Shown piece after piece: positions 24,803 to 32,947 of a stretch of DNA of 48,600 nt. The position numbers and the translations under genes were made by a program. Source of the stretch: Alphaproteobacteria bacterium (GTDB lineage Bacteria; Pseudomonadota; Alphaproteobacteria; JAEULC01). Location: positions 1 through 48,600 of the forward strand of contig JAKLKW010000013.1 of the NCBI GenBank assembly GCA_023150455.1, written 5' to 3'. Position 1 is the first letter of the stretch, and each line of letters begins with the position of its first letter. Under the pieces are notes generated by a model, which worked only from the letters and a program-made list of their open reading frames with translations, was not told the origin of the DNA and did not search any database.

Positions 24803-24816
<14 letters not shown>
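23023..24816 (+). CDS. LivM permease fused to LivG ATPase
   Basis: The 597-residue protein joins two normally separate subunits. Residues 1-310 are the LivM permease (FGLSWNVLSGYTGLVSFGHAAFFGIGAY split over 42-69, AIKQNEAAAEAAGID). About 40 Pro/Ala-rich residues (312-352) form a linker. Residues 355-590 are a LivG ATPase with Walker A GPNGAGKTT (389-397), Q-loop FQIMRP and Walker B ILLLDETLAGL. The ABC signature is LTTKELRLMELA instead of LSGGQ, and Walker B ends DET rather than DEP. Together with LivF, LivH and the binding protein this gives a complete importer. The end overlaps livF by 14 bp. Confidence 0.92.
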
Positions 24817-25510
<694 letters not shown>

Positions 25511-25542
25511 ACGACAACGAACCCATAGAGGAGGAAACCGTC

Positions 25543-26772
25543 ATGACATTCAGGCGCAAGATTCTCGCAGGACTATTGCCGGCACTGGCCGCGCTGGCGC
25601 TGTGGGCGCCGTCTTCCGGCGCACAGCAGCCCAAGGAGGTCAAGGTCGGCCTGCTGGTGCCGCTGTCCGGCATCTACGCGAGGCCCGGCGCGGTTATGCG
25701 CATGGGCGCCGAGATGGGCGTCGAGCACATCAACGCGCAAGGCGGCATCAAGTCGCTGGGCGGCGCCAAGCTGAAGCTGGTCGTGCTCGACAGCGGCGAC
25801 AGCACCGAGAAGGCCAAGGCCGCGGCGCAGCGCATGGTGGCGCAGGAGACCGACCTGGTGGTCGCCACGGGCTCGTATCTCAGCTCGTTCACGCTCGCGG
25901 TGACCGAAGTGACCGAGCGGGCCAAGCTGCCGGTCCTGACGCTGTCCTATTCCGACCAGATCACCGAGCGCGGCTTCAAGTACATCTTCCAGACCTCCGC
26001 CACGTCGGGCTCGCAGGCCGAGCAGTCCCTGCCCGAGCTGATGAAGCTCGCCGTGGCAGCCGGCGGCGCCCGGCCGAAGACGGTCGCCATCATCACCGAC
26101 AATACCGCGGCCTCGATCTCGTCGGTGAAGCCGATGAAGGAGCGCCTGCTGAAGGAGCTCGGCCTCGAGCTGGCGGTGGACGAGACCTTCACGCCGCCGC
26201 TCTCCGACGCGACGCCGCTGGTGCAGCGCGTGCGCGCCGCCAAGCCCGACCTGCTGTTCTTCCTGCCGACCGTCATCTCGGACGCGAAGCTGATGCTGGA
26301 GAAGATGAACGAGTTCGGCCTCGGCCAGGGCAAGGTGCCGACCATCTCGTTCGGCATCGCCATCGCCGAGCCGGACATGCTGAAGACCATGACCCCGGAG
26401 CTGCTGCAGGGCGTCATGGCCGTGGTCGGCAACTGGGGCGGCAAGGGCCACGAGAAGCTGATCGCCGAGCTCAAGCAGAAGTACAACGAGCCCTGGATGA
26501 CGCAGAACGCGATCTCGACCTACGGCGACATGTGGATCATGAAGTCGGCGCTCGAGAAGGCCGGCAAGGCCGACCGCGAGGCGGTGGCCGAGGCCTTGCG
26601 CAAGATGGACGACGGCCCGGCGAAGAACTATCCCGGCGGCGAGATGAAGTTCGACGACAAGGGCCGCCGCGTCGGCGCGGGGCTCACCATCATCCAGTGG
26701 CAGAAGGGCGTGCCGGTCGTCGTCTATCCGTCGAACCTGGCCGTCTCGCAGGCGATCTGGCCGAAGAAGTAG
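25543..26772 (+). CDS. Branched-chain amino acid-type ABC substrate-binding protein
   Basis: A 409-residue family 5/LivJ-like periplasmic protein. The N-terminal 27 residues form a Sec signal (KILAGLLPALAALALWAP...GAQQ). The mature part opens KEVKVGLLVPLSGIYARPGAVMRMGAEMGVEHIN, the classical ligand-cleft segment, and continues VLDSGDSTEKAKAAAQRMV and LTLSYSDQITERGFKY. Relatives bind branched-chain amino acids, aromatic acids, amides or short organic acids. Ligand identity is open, and the neighbouring dehydrogenase, MmgE/PrpD and CMD genes argue for an organic acid. A GAGGA ribosome site precedes the ATG. Confidence 0.9.
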   Translation: MTFRRKILAGLLPALAALALWAPSSGAQQPKEVKVGLLVPLSGIYARPGAVMRMGAEMGVEHINAQGGIKSLGGAKLKLVVLDSGDSTEKAKAAAQRMVAQETDLVVATGSYLSSFTLAVTEVTERAKLPVLTLSYSDQITERGFKYIFQTSATSGSQAEQSLPELMKLAVAAGGARPKTVAIITDNTAASISSVKPMKERLLKELGLELAVDETFTPPLSDATPLVQRVRAAKPDLLFFLPTVISDAKLMLEKMNEFGLGQGKVPTISFGIAIAEPDMLKTMTPELLQGVMAVVGNWGGKGHEKLIAELKQKYNEPWMTQNAISTYGDMWIMKSALEKAGKADREAVAEALRKMDDGPAKNYPGGEMKFDDKGRRVGAGLTIIQWQKGVPVVVYPSNLAVSQAIWPKK

Positions 26773-26793
26773 TTCTGGAGTATCGCAATCCAA

Positions 26794-26826
26794 GCGCCCG
26801 CCGGCGGCGGCCCCGCCGGCGGGCGC
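26794..26826 (+). terminator. GC-rich hairpin after the binding-protein gene
   Basis: Perfect 13-bp arms GCGCCCGCCGGCG / CGCCGGCGGGCGC around a 7-base loop, 21 bp after the binding-protein stop. There is no T-run, so it is more likely an mRNA-stabilising or attenuating hairpin than a full intrinsic terminator. Confidence 0.5.
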
Positions 26827-26853
26827 GCTCATGTGAGGAAGGAGAGGATCAGC

Positions 26854-27237
26854 ATGGACAAGGCAGTGTTCGACAAGGGGCTCGAGATCCGCAAGAGCGT
26901 GCTCGGAAAGGAACATGTCGAGAAGTCGATCGCCTCGGCCGACGCGTTCAACCAGCCGCTGCAGGAGCTGGTGACCGAGTATTGCTGGGGCTGGTGCTGG
27001 GGCCGCGAGACGCTGCCGAAGAAGACGCGCAGCATGCTGAACCTCGCCATGCTCAGCATCCTCAACCGCCCGCACGAGCTGAAGATCCACGTCAAGGGCG
27101 CGCTCAGGAACGGCGTCAGCCGCGACGAGATCCGCGAGGTCCTGCTGCAGGTCGGCATCTACGGCGGCATCCCCGCCGCCGTCGACAGCTTCCGCCTCGC
27201 CCGCGAGGCGCTGAACGAGTACGACCAGGGGAAGTGA
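26854..27237 (+). CDS. Carboxymuconolactone decarboxylase (CMD) family protein
   Basis: A 127-residue helical protein of the PcaC/AhpD-like fold. It contains FNQPLQELVTEYCWGWCWGRETLPKKTRS (catalytic-face segment in PcaC), LNLAMLSILNRPHELKIHVKGALRNG with the family histidine, and EVLLQVGIYGGIPAAVDSFR. AGGAAGGAGAGG lies just before the ATG at 26854. Such proteins either decarboxylate 4-carboxymuconolactone or serve related lactone/peroxidase roles. Position behind a Liv-type importer for a small acid suggests a catabolic step. It is the last gene of the operon, ending 3 bp before a palindromic repeat. Confidence 0.85.
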   Translation: MDKAVFDKGLEIRKSVLGKEHVEKSIASADAFNQPLQELVTEYCWGWCWGRETLPKKTRSMLNLAMLSILNRPHELKIHVKGALRNGVSRDEIREVLLQVGIYGGIPAAVDSFRLAREALNEYDQGK

Positions 27238-27240
27238 TCC

Positions 27241-27301
27241 CACGCGGAGACGCGGAGAGCGCGGAGCGGATTTCCTCTCCGCGCCTCCGCGTCTCCGTGT
27301 G
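27241..27301. repeat. CGCGGAG-family palindromic repeat, copy 3
   Basis: CACGCGGAGACGCGGAGAGCGCGGAG pairs with the downstream CTCCGCGCCTCCGCGTCTCCGTGTG with one bulge and one mismatch. It completely fills the space between two convergent genes and could terminate both. Confidence 0.85.
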
Positions 27302-27308
27302 AACCGAT

Positions 27309-28037
27309 TCAGTACCGATTGATCGGCAGGATCACGACCTGGGCGATCTGGAGGTGGCGCGGCTGGGCGAGCGCGAACATGATGGTGCGCGCCACGTCCT
27401 CGGGCTCCATCGCCAGCTTGAACTGGTCGTAATAGGCCTTCTCCTGTGCGCGGTCCCCGCGGTAGCGCGCGAGGATGATGCCGGTCCTGGTCAGGCCGGG
27501 GTTGATCTCGGTCACGCGGATGCCGGTCTCGGCCAGCTCGCCGCGGATGGTCTCGGTCAGCATGTGCACCCCCGCCTTGCTGGCGCTGTAGGGCGCCATG
27601 TCGGGCACGATGCGCAGCGCGTTGATCGAGCTCATCGTCACGATGTCGCCGGTGTTGCGCCTGACCATGTCGGGCAGGACGGCGCGCGTGACGCGCATCA
27701 GCCCGACGAGGTTGGTCTCGACGATCTGGGCCCAGTCGTCGGCCGAGCCCTGGTCGAAGCGCTTGCGGCCGCCGATGTCGTGGCCGGCGTTGTTGATCAG
27801 GATGTCGACCGGCCGGAACGCCGCCGGCACGAGGTCGGGCAGAGCGGCGACCTTCGCGGTGTCGGTGATGTCGAGCGCGACCGGCGTCGTGCTCGCGCCC
27901 AGCTCGGCCGCCAGCGCCTTCAGCTTCGCGTCGTCGCGGTCGACCAGCACGACCTTGTGCCCGGCCGCGACCAGCGCCTTGGCGATGGCGCAGCCCATGC
28001 CACCGGCTGCGCCGGTCAGCAATGCAGTTCCCGTCAC
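27309..28037 (-). CDS. Short-chain dehydrogenase/reductase (SDR)
   Basis: A 242-residue classical SDR with TGAAGGMG (NAD(P) site), DILINNAGHDIGG, SSINALR with the catalytic Ser and YSASKAG with Tyr/Lys. The C-terminal half (NPGLTRTGIILARYRGD, EPEDVARTIMFALAQP) resembles YdfG-like 3-hydroxyacid/serine dehydrogenases. Asp at the end of beta2 (VLVDRDD) suggests NAD preference. It is divergent from the LysR gene 99 bp away and convergent with the CMD gene across the palindromic repeat. Confidence 0.88.
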   Translation of the reverse strand: MTGTALLTGAAGGMGCAIAKALVAAGHKVVLVDRDDAKLKALAAELGASTTPVALDITDTAKVAALPDLVPAAFRPVDILINNAGHDIGGRKRFDQGSADDWAQIVETNLVGLMRVTRAVLPDMVRRNTGDIVTMSSINALRIVPDMAPYSASKAGVHMLTETIRGELAETGIRVTEINPGLTRTGIILARYRGDRAQEKAYYDQFKLAMEPEDVARTIMFALAQPRHLQIAQVVILPINRY

Positions 28038-28107
28038 TGGCGTTCCCCCGTTGATATGGCGGGCATTCTGGCAGCCTGGTCATCAGCCTACATCGACATT
28101 CCCGTGC

Positions 28108-28116
28108 TAACAGTTA
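28108..28116. promoter_or_regulatory. Candidate LysR operator core in the divergent SDR/LysR promoter
   Basis: TAAC-A-GTTA is a perfect 9-bp palindrome in the 99-bp gap between the divergent genes. It is short, and its position 20 bp before the LysR start is the main support. Confidence 0.3.
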
Positions 28117-28136
28117 TGCTGGCGGCGAGGGGCCGC

Positions 28137-29081
28137 ATGGAAATCAAGCAGCTGAAGTCGTTTTCGGCCGTCGCCGAGTTCGGCAGCTTCTCGCGCGCCG
28201 CCGTGGCGCTCTCGGTCGCGCAGCCCGTGCTCAGCCGCCAGGTGAAGTCGCTCGAGACCGAGCTCGGCGTAAGGCTGCTCTATCGCAACGGCCGCGGCAT
28301 CATCCTGACCGAGGCCGGCAAGCTGCTCGACCAGTACGCCAAGGGCATCCTCGAATCCACGGCGCGCGCGCGCAGCGAGATCGCGGCGCTGCAGTCCGAC
28401 CCGCGCGGCAGCGTCACGATCGGCATGCCGCCCTCGGTCGGCTTCGTCCTGACCGTGCCGCTGGTGCAGGCGTTCAAGCGCGCCTACCCGTCGATCGCGC
28501 TGCGCGTGGTCGAGGGCTTCAGCGGCCACGTGCTGGAATGGCTCTTGACCGGCCGCATCGACGTGGCGGTGCTCTACAACGCGCCGCGCATGGGCAACGT
28601 GCTGTCGCAGCCGCTGCTGCAAGACGACCTGTTCCTGCTCGGCGCGGCGAAGGACCCGTGCTCGCTTCCGGCCAAGCCCGTGCCGGCCCGGCGCATGACC
28701 GAGCTGCCGATGATCCTGCCGAGCCGGCCGCACGGGCTGCGCCTGGTGGTCGACCAGATCCTCGGCAAGGCCGGCATCGTGCTCAACCCCGACCTCGAGG
28801 TCGACGCGATGCCCTCGACGCTCAACCTGATCCAGCGCGGCGTCGGCTACACGATCCTCTCCTATTCCAGCGTCCACCACCTGGTCGACGAGGGCCGCAT
28901 CAAGGTGTGGTCGATCGTCGAGCCGCAATTGACGCGCAAGCTGATCCTCGCCACCTCGAGCCAGCGCCCCGGCACCGTCGCCACCAAGGCGCTGACCGAC
29001 ATCGTGCGCAGCGAGATGCGCGAGCTGGTGCGCCGCGGCCTGTGGCGGCCGCAGCGCCAGCGCAGGGAGGCGGCTGAGTAG
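28137..29081 (+). CDS. LysR-family transcriptional regulator
   Basis: A 314-residue regulator with the N-terminal helix-turn-helix MEIKQLKSFSAVAEFGSFSRAAVALSVAQPVLSRQVK and a C-terminal ligand domain of the CbbR/nitrogen-assimilation-like type (GSVTIGMPPSVGFVLTVPLVQAFKRAYP). GAGGGG precedes the ATG at 28137; an ATG at 28116 in frame would place the start within the palindrome and is less likely. Expected targets are the divergent SDR gene and possibly the Liv-type operon beyond it. Confidence 0.9.
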   Translation: MEIKQLKSFSAVAEFGSFSRAAVALSVAQPVLSRQVKSLETELGVRLLYRNGRGIILTEAGKLLDQYAKGILESTARARSEIAALQSDPRGSVTIGMPPSVGFVLTVPLVQAFKRAYPSIALRVVEGFSGHVLEWLLTGRIDVAVLYNAPRMGNVLSQPLLQDDLFLLGAAKDPCSLPAKPVPARRMTELPMILPSRPHGLRLVVDQILGKAGIVLNPDLEVDAMPSTLNLIQRGVGYTILSYSSVHHLVDEGRIKVWSIVEPQLTRKLILATSSQRPGTVATKALTDIVRSEMRELVRRGLWRPQRQRREAAE

Positions 29082-29148
29082 GGCCGGGGCCAGGCGCCGG
29101 CCGGGGGGCATGCGACCGGCGCGCGATTCTTCGCGCGCCTGGCGGCGA

Positions 29149-30336
29149 TCAGAGCAGGGGACCCATGCGCCGCTCGCCGCGCTCGTAGACCACGTGCGCA
29201 CGGCCGACCAGCAGCGGGTCGATCGCGCCGATGCCCTCGGGGTCCTTGCGCGAATAGGGCAGCTTGTGCAGCACGTAGCGCATCGCGTTCAGGCGCGCGC
29301 GCTTCTTGCAGTCGCTCTTGATCACGGTCCAGGGCGCGTCCGCGGTGTCGGTGTGGAAGAATATCGCCTCCTTGGCCTTGGTGTACGCGTCCCATTTGTC
29401 GAGCGAGGCCATGTCGATCGGGCTCAGCTTCCATTGCTTCAGCGGATGGACCTCGCGCTCCTTGAAGCGCCGCCGCTGCTCCTGCCGGCTGACCGAGAAC
29501 CAGAACTTGATCAGGTGGATGCCGCTGCGCACGAGGTGGCGCTCGAACTCCGGCGCCTGGCGCATGAACTCGTCGTATTCCGCGTCGTTGCAGAAGCCCA
29601 TCACGCGCTCGACGCCGGCGCGATTGTACCACGAGCGGTCGCACAGCACGATCTCGCCGCGCGTGGGCAGGTGCGCGGCATAGCGCTGGAAGTACCATTG
29701 ACCCCGCTCGTCGTCCGTCGGCTTCTGCAGCGCCATGATCCGCGCGCCGCGCGGATTGAGATGCTCCATGAAGCGCTTGATCGTGCCGCCCTTGCCGGCG
29801 GCGTCGCGTCCCTCGAACAGGATCACCACGCGCTGCCCGGTTTCCTTCACCCAAGCCTGCAGCTTCAGCAGCTCGACCTGCAGCCGATACTTCTGCTTCT
29901 CGTAGTTCTTCCGCAGCATCAGGTGCTTGTAGGGATAGCCGCCGTCGCGCCAGCCCTCGGTCAGCTCCTCGTCGAGCCGTTCCTTCTGCTTCGCCGCCAG
30001 CTTCGACTCGGGCGCGGTCAACGCCTGGCGCAGCCGTCGCGCGTCGTCGGGCGAGATGCCGGCGATGATCGCCTTGATCGACCGGGCGAGTGCGGGCACG
30101 TCGCCCTTGGCGGCATGGGCGAGGATGTCGCGCATCGCCGCTTCCGTCGCCATTTGCGCCGCGGCCAATTTCTCGCCGACCGCGAAGCGTTCGATGCCCG
30201 ACGGGTCGTGCGTCGGCGCGATGTCGCCGGCCGCGGCGCGCCGCGCGGCGGCCGGGCGGGAGGCAGGCTTGCCGCCGGCGGCAACCGGGGCGGGCGGATG
30301 CTTGCCGTTGCCGGAATGGGTCGTTCGTGTTGCCAT
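29149..30336 (-). CDS. ppk2: Polyphosphate kinase 2
   Basis: A 395-residue PPK2. An Ala-rich, probably flexible N-terminal region (1-110) precedes the kinase core. Walker A is FEGRDAAGKGG (G176-G184), the Walker B/lid region is CDRSWYNRAGVERVMGF starting at D233, and the lid arginines lie in SVSRQEQRRRFKER. PPK2 enzymes transfer phosphate between polyphosphate and nucleoside diphosphates or monophosphates. The single core domain fits class I (NDP phosphorylation). Start at 30336 is supported by GGAGG a few bases upstream. Confidence 0.93.
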   Translation of the reverse strand: MATRTTHSGNGKHPPAPVAAGGKPASRPAAARRAAAGDIAPTHDPSGIERFAVGEKLAAAQMATEAAMRDILAHAAKGDVPALARSIKAIIAGISPDDARRLRQALTAPESKLAAKQKERLDEELTEGWRDGGYPYKHLMLRKNYEKQKYRLQVELLKLQAWVKETGQRVVILFEGRDAAGKGGTIKRFMEHLNPRGARIMALQKPTDDERGQWYFQRYAAHLPTRGEIVLCDRSWYNRAGVERVMGFCNDAEYDEFMRQAPEFERHLVRSGIHLIKFWFSVSRQEQRRRFKEREVHPLKQWKLSPIDMASLDKWDAYTKAKEAIFFHTDTADAPWTVIKSDCKKRARLNAMRYVLHKLPYSRKDPEGIGAIDPLLVGRAHVVYERGERRMGPLL

Positions 30337-30533
30337 GTGACGGTCCTCCAGCGGAGCGAAAGCCGGTCTCGGCCTGTGTCGCCGGCGCCAGGATCGCGCC
30401 CAATGGTAAACCGGCGGTTGATGCAACAGAGTCGCAGTGCGCTTCGGTCGTGCCAGCGGGAGTGGAGCCTAGGACCCGGGGCGGCAGCCCGGCGCCCGTT
30501 GAAGGGGCCGCGGGGCCGGCGCAGGATCCGGCC

Positions 30534-31463
30534 ATGAACGCGCGGCGGCGATGCGTCACCGTGTTCGGCGGCACCGGCTTCCTCGGCCGGCACATCGTGC
30601 GCCACCTGGTCGGGCGCGGCTTCCGCGTGCGCGTGGCGACGCGCCATGCAACCGGCAAAACGCCGACGGCCTCGCCCGACATCGAGCCTGTGCGCGCCGA
30701 TATCGGCGATGCCGCGTCGGTCGCGGCGGCGCTGTCCGGCGCCGACGGCGCGGTGAATGCCGTCAGCCTCTATGTCGAGGCGGAAGGGCGGACCTTCCAG
30801 GCCGTTCACGTCGACGCCGCGGCGCGCATGGCCGGCTTGGCGCGGGAGGCGGGGCTCGGCGGGCTCGTCCACGTCTCCGGGATCGGCGCCGATCGGCGCT
30901 CGCCGTCGCGCTATGTCGCCAGCCGCGGCCGCGGCGATGACGCGGTGGCGTCCGCGTTTCCTTCCGCCGCCATCCTGCGGCCGTCGGTGTTGTTCGGCCC
31001 CGGCGATTCCTTCCTGTCGGCGATCGCCGACCTGTTGCGGCGGTCGCCGGTCTTCCCGCTGTTCGGGCGCGGCCTGACGCGGCTGCAGCCGGCCCATGTC
31101 GACGACGTGGCGCGCGCGGCGGCCGCGCTGCTCGCGGCGCCGCGCGCGGCCGGCGTCTACGAGCTGGGCGGGCCGGACGTGCTGGCCTATCGCGCGCTGA
31201 TCGAGAAGGTCGCGGCGCAGATCGGGCGCCGGCCCATCCTGGTCCCGGTGCCGTTCGGGGTCTGGCATGCGGCGGCGGCCGTGGCCGAGCGCCTGCCCGG
31301 CGCCCCGCTGGCACGCAACCAGGTCGAGCTGATGCGGAACGACAACACCGCGTCCGGCCGGTACCCCGGCTTCGACGCGCTCGGCATCACGCCGCGGTCG
31401 ATCGGGCAAACCCTGGCGCAGCTGTTTCCCGGGCCCGGCACGGGCGGCGGACGAGGAGCCTGA
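30534..31463 (+). CDS. NAD-binding atypical SDR, NDUFA9-like complex I assembly/epimerase family
   Basis: A 309-residue Rossmann protein opening RCVTVFGGTGFLGRHIVRHL, with a HVSGIGAD strand and ILRPSVLFGPGDSFL, which are landmarks of the 'complex I NDUFA9 subunit' group of atypical SDRs. The classical YxxxK becomes SRYVASRGRGDDAV, where the lysine is replaced (R), so catalysis by the normal SDR route is doubtful. Possible roles are quinone or NAD(P) binding or sugar epimerase-like activity. AGGAT precedes the ATG. It is divergent from ppk2. Confidence 0.8.
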   Translation: MNARRRCVTVFGGTGFLGRHIVRHLVGRGFRVRVATRHATGKTPTASPDIEPVRADIGDAASVAAALSGADGAVNAVSLYVEAEGRTFQAVHVDAAARMAGLAREAGLGGLVHVSGIGADRRSPSRYVASRGRGDDAVASAFPSAAILRPSVLFGPGDSFLSAIADLLRRSPVFPLFGRGLTRLQPAHVDDVARAAAALLAAPRAAGVYELGGPDVLAYRALIEKVAAQIGRRPILVPVPFGVWHAAAAVAERLPGAPLARNQVELMRNDNTASGRYPGFDALGITPRSIGQTLAQLFPGPGTGGGRGA

Positions 31464-31466
31464 CCG

Positions 31467-31703
31467 TCAGGCCGAGGCGCGCTGCCGGTCCTTGGCGCCC
31501 CAGCGCGCGGCGCAGTGCTCGCAGCAGAAGAAGATGCCGGCGCGCTCGACGCCATGGCCGATGATGCGCGTCTCGCAGGCGGTGCAGCGCGGCGCGAGCG
31601 CCTGGATGGCGCATTCGAAGCTGTCGAAGGTGTGGCGGTTGCCGCCGACGATCACGTCGAACGCCTTGTCGTAGTCGTTGCGGCACACTTCGCAGATCGG
31701 CAT
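31467..31703 (-). CDS. Small Cys-rich zinc-ribbon-like protein
   Basis: A 78-residue protein with CEVC (C4, C7), a FDSFECAIQALAPRCTACETR segment (C31, then C39-x2-C42) and FFCCEHCAARWG. At least eight cysteines occur in CxxC-like pairs with histidines between, so it probably binds zinc or another metal. Homologous short proteins are widespread in alphaproteobacteria and are often annotated as metallothionein-like; function is not established. It is cotranscribed 18 bp behind the DUF4142 gene. Confidence 0.75.
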   Translation of the reverse strand: MPICEVCRNDYDKAFDVIVGGNRHTFDSFECAIQALAPRCTACETRIIGHGVERAGIFFCCEHCAARWGAKDRQRASA

Positions 31704-31721
31704 GATGGTTTCCTCTCGGGT

Positions 31722-32243
31722 TCAACGTTGCACGGTGTCCGCCAGCTTCTTGGCATCCACGAGATGCGCCTGGATCATGGGCAGGACGTCCTCCACCAGG
31801 CCCTTGAGCCCGGTCTGGTCGCCGCTCTGCGCATAGGCCTGGTACAGCGCCACCGCCTGCTGATGGCCCTTGACCTGGTAGCTCATGTAGAGCCGGTCGA
31901 ACTCGTCGCCTTCGGCGGCCTGCAGCTCGTCGATCATCCGTTGGTGCGGCTGGTCGAGCTTCGTCGTCAGGGGCACGCCCGGGTCGGCGGCCTGGACCGC
32001 CGCCTTCAGGTCGGCGGTGATTTTTCCGTGGTCGTCCATCGCGCGTCGTGCGAAGGCGCGGATTTCCGGCTTCATGGCCTTGTCGATCGCGATCTTGCCG
32101 GCTTCGATCTCGAACAGGTCGGCCATGCTCGCATGCGCGACGAACTTCGGCGTCATCGACTCCGGCGCCTTTTGCGCCAGCGCAAGGCTCGCGCCGGCGA
32201 GCAGCGCGACGGCCGCGCCGGCGGCGCGCAGGAAGGTTAGCAT
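31722..32243 (-). CDS. DUF4142-family exported protein
   Basis: A 173-residue protein with a clean signal peptide (MLTFLRAAGAAVALLAGASLALAQ) and a DUF4142 helical bundle: FVAHASMADLFEIEAGKIAIDKA, IRAFARRAMDDHGKITADL, YMSYQVKGHQQAVALYQAYA. The fold resembles ferritin-like four-helix bundles, and members are often periplasmic and stress-induced, with no proven activity. The ATG at 32243 is chosen because it starts the signal peptide; the upstream frame is charged and unlike the family. Confidence 0.85.
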   Translation of the reverse strand: MLTFLRAAGAAVALLAGASLALAQKAPESMTPKFVAHASMADLFEIEAGKIAIDKAMKPEIRAFARRAMDDHGKITADLKAAVQAADPGVPLTTKLDQPHQRMIDELQAAEGDEFDRLYMSYQVKGHQQAVALYQAYAQSGDQTGLKGLVEDVLPMIQAHLVDAKKLADTVQR

Positions 32244-32262
32244 GGGCGGGCTCTCCCGGCGC

Positions 32263-32451
32263 TCAGGGCGGGCGGCACGAGCGGGACGCAACGACGTTCG
32301 GCCGCAACCTGCGCACGGCTCCGCGCAACGCAGCGAGGCGCGAGCCCGCGCCCGTCGCGCGCCGATAGCGCCGGCGCTGCGGCCAGTCCTCGTTCTGCTC
32401 CACGACGAACCCGCCTTGTCGCCGTTCCGGAGTCTGCATGCTGCGCGTCAT
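32263..32451 (-). CDS. Hypothetical small basic protein (uncertain)
   Basis: A possible 62-residue protein, MTRSMQTPERRQGGFVVEQN..., very rich in arginine, preceded by GGGAG about ten bases before the ATG. It would be the first gene ahead of the DUF4142 gene. No family is recognised, and Arg-rich frames arise easily in this composition, so it may not be real. The rest of the 32244-32630 gap holds nothing I can identify. Confidence 0.3.
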   Translation of the reverse strand: MTRSMQTPERRQGGFVVEQNEDWPQRRRYRRATGAGSRLAALRGAVRRLRPNVVASRSCRPP

Positions 32452-32630
32452 GTCAGTTCTGCTCCCTTTGCCCGCTGACGACCCCGTGGGATTTCGGGGC
32501 CTGATCCGTCGTTCCACCTGGAACGCCCGTGGGTCGGCGCCGTTCCGCCGGCGCCCGCGGTGACGGGGGCGCGTTCGCATGCAACTCGCCTGGATGCAAG
32601 GCGTTGAAGCACGACAGTCTGGAGGTGCCG

Positions 32631-32852
32631 ATGAGCGACAGAAAAGACGCCGATCCGTTCGAGAAGTTTCCCGCCCGTCCGGCCGCGGCCGCCAACGTCA
32701 CGGCGGGGGAAACCGAGCGGACGCTCGACGCCATCCTGGTGGACGAGATCGACGGGCGGTCCCTGTACGCGATCGTGGGATTCGAGGGGACGGACCTCGA
32801 GGCGAAGGGTCCGGCGCCGCCCTGGCTCAAGCCCGCGACGCCGTCGCGCTGA
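32631..32852 (+). CDS. Hypothetical 73-residue protein
   Basis: MSDRKDADPFEKFPARPAAA... starts with GGAGG 7 bp upstream. The protein is soluble, acidic to neutral and Pro/Ala-rich, with one conserved-looking middle (TLDAILVDEIDGRSLYAIVGFEG) that could form a small beta-alpha unit. I do not recognise a family. It converges on dnaE2. Confidence 0.55.
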   Translation: MSDRKDADPFEKFPARPAAAANVTAGETERTLDAILVDEIDGRSLYAIVGFEGTDLEAKGPAPPWLKPATPSR

Positions 32853-32947
32853 CGTCCGGATCCGTTTGGGCACGCGGCCAGGCACGCGGCGGCAGGAGAA
32901 ATCCCCCGGAATCTTCCCCGGCCGGGCGACACGGCTGGAGAATCGGA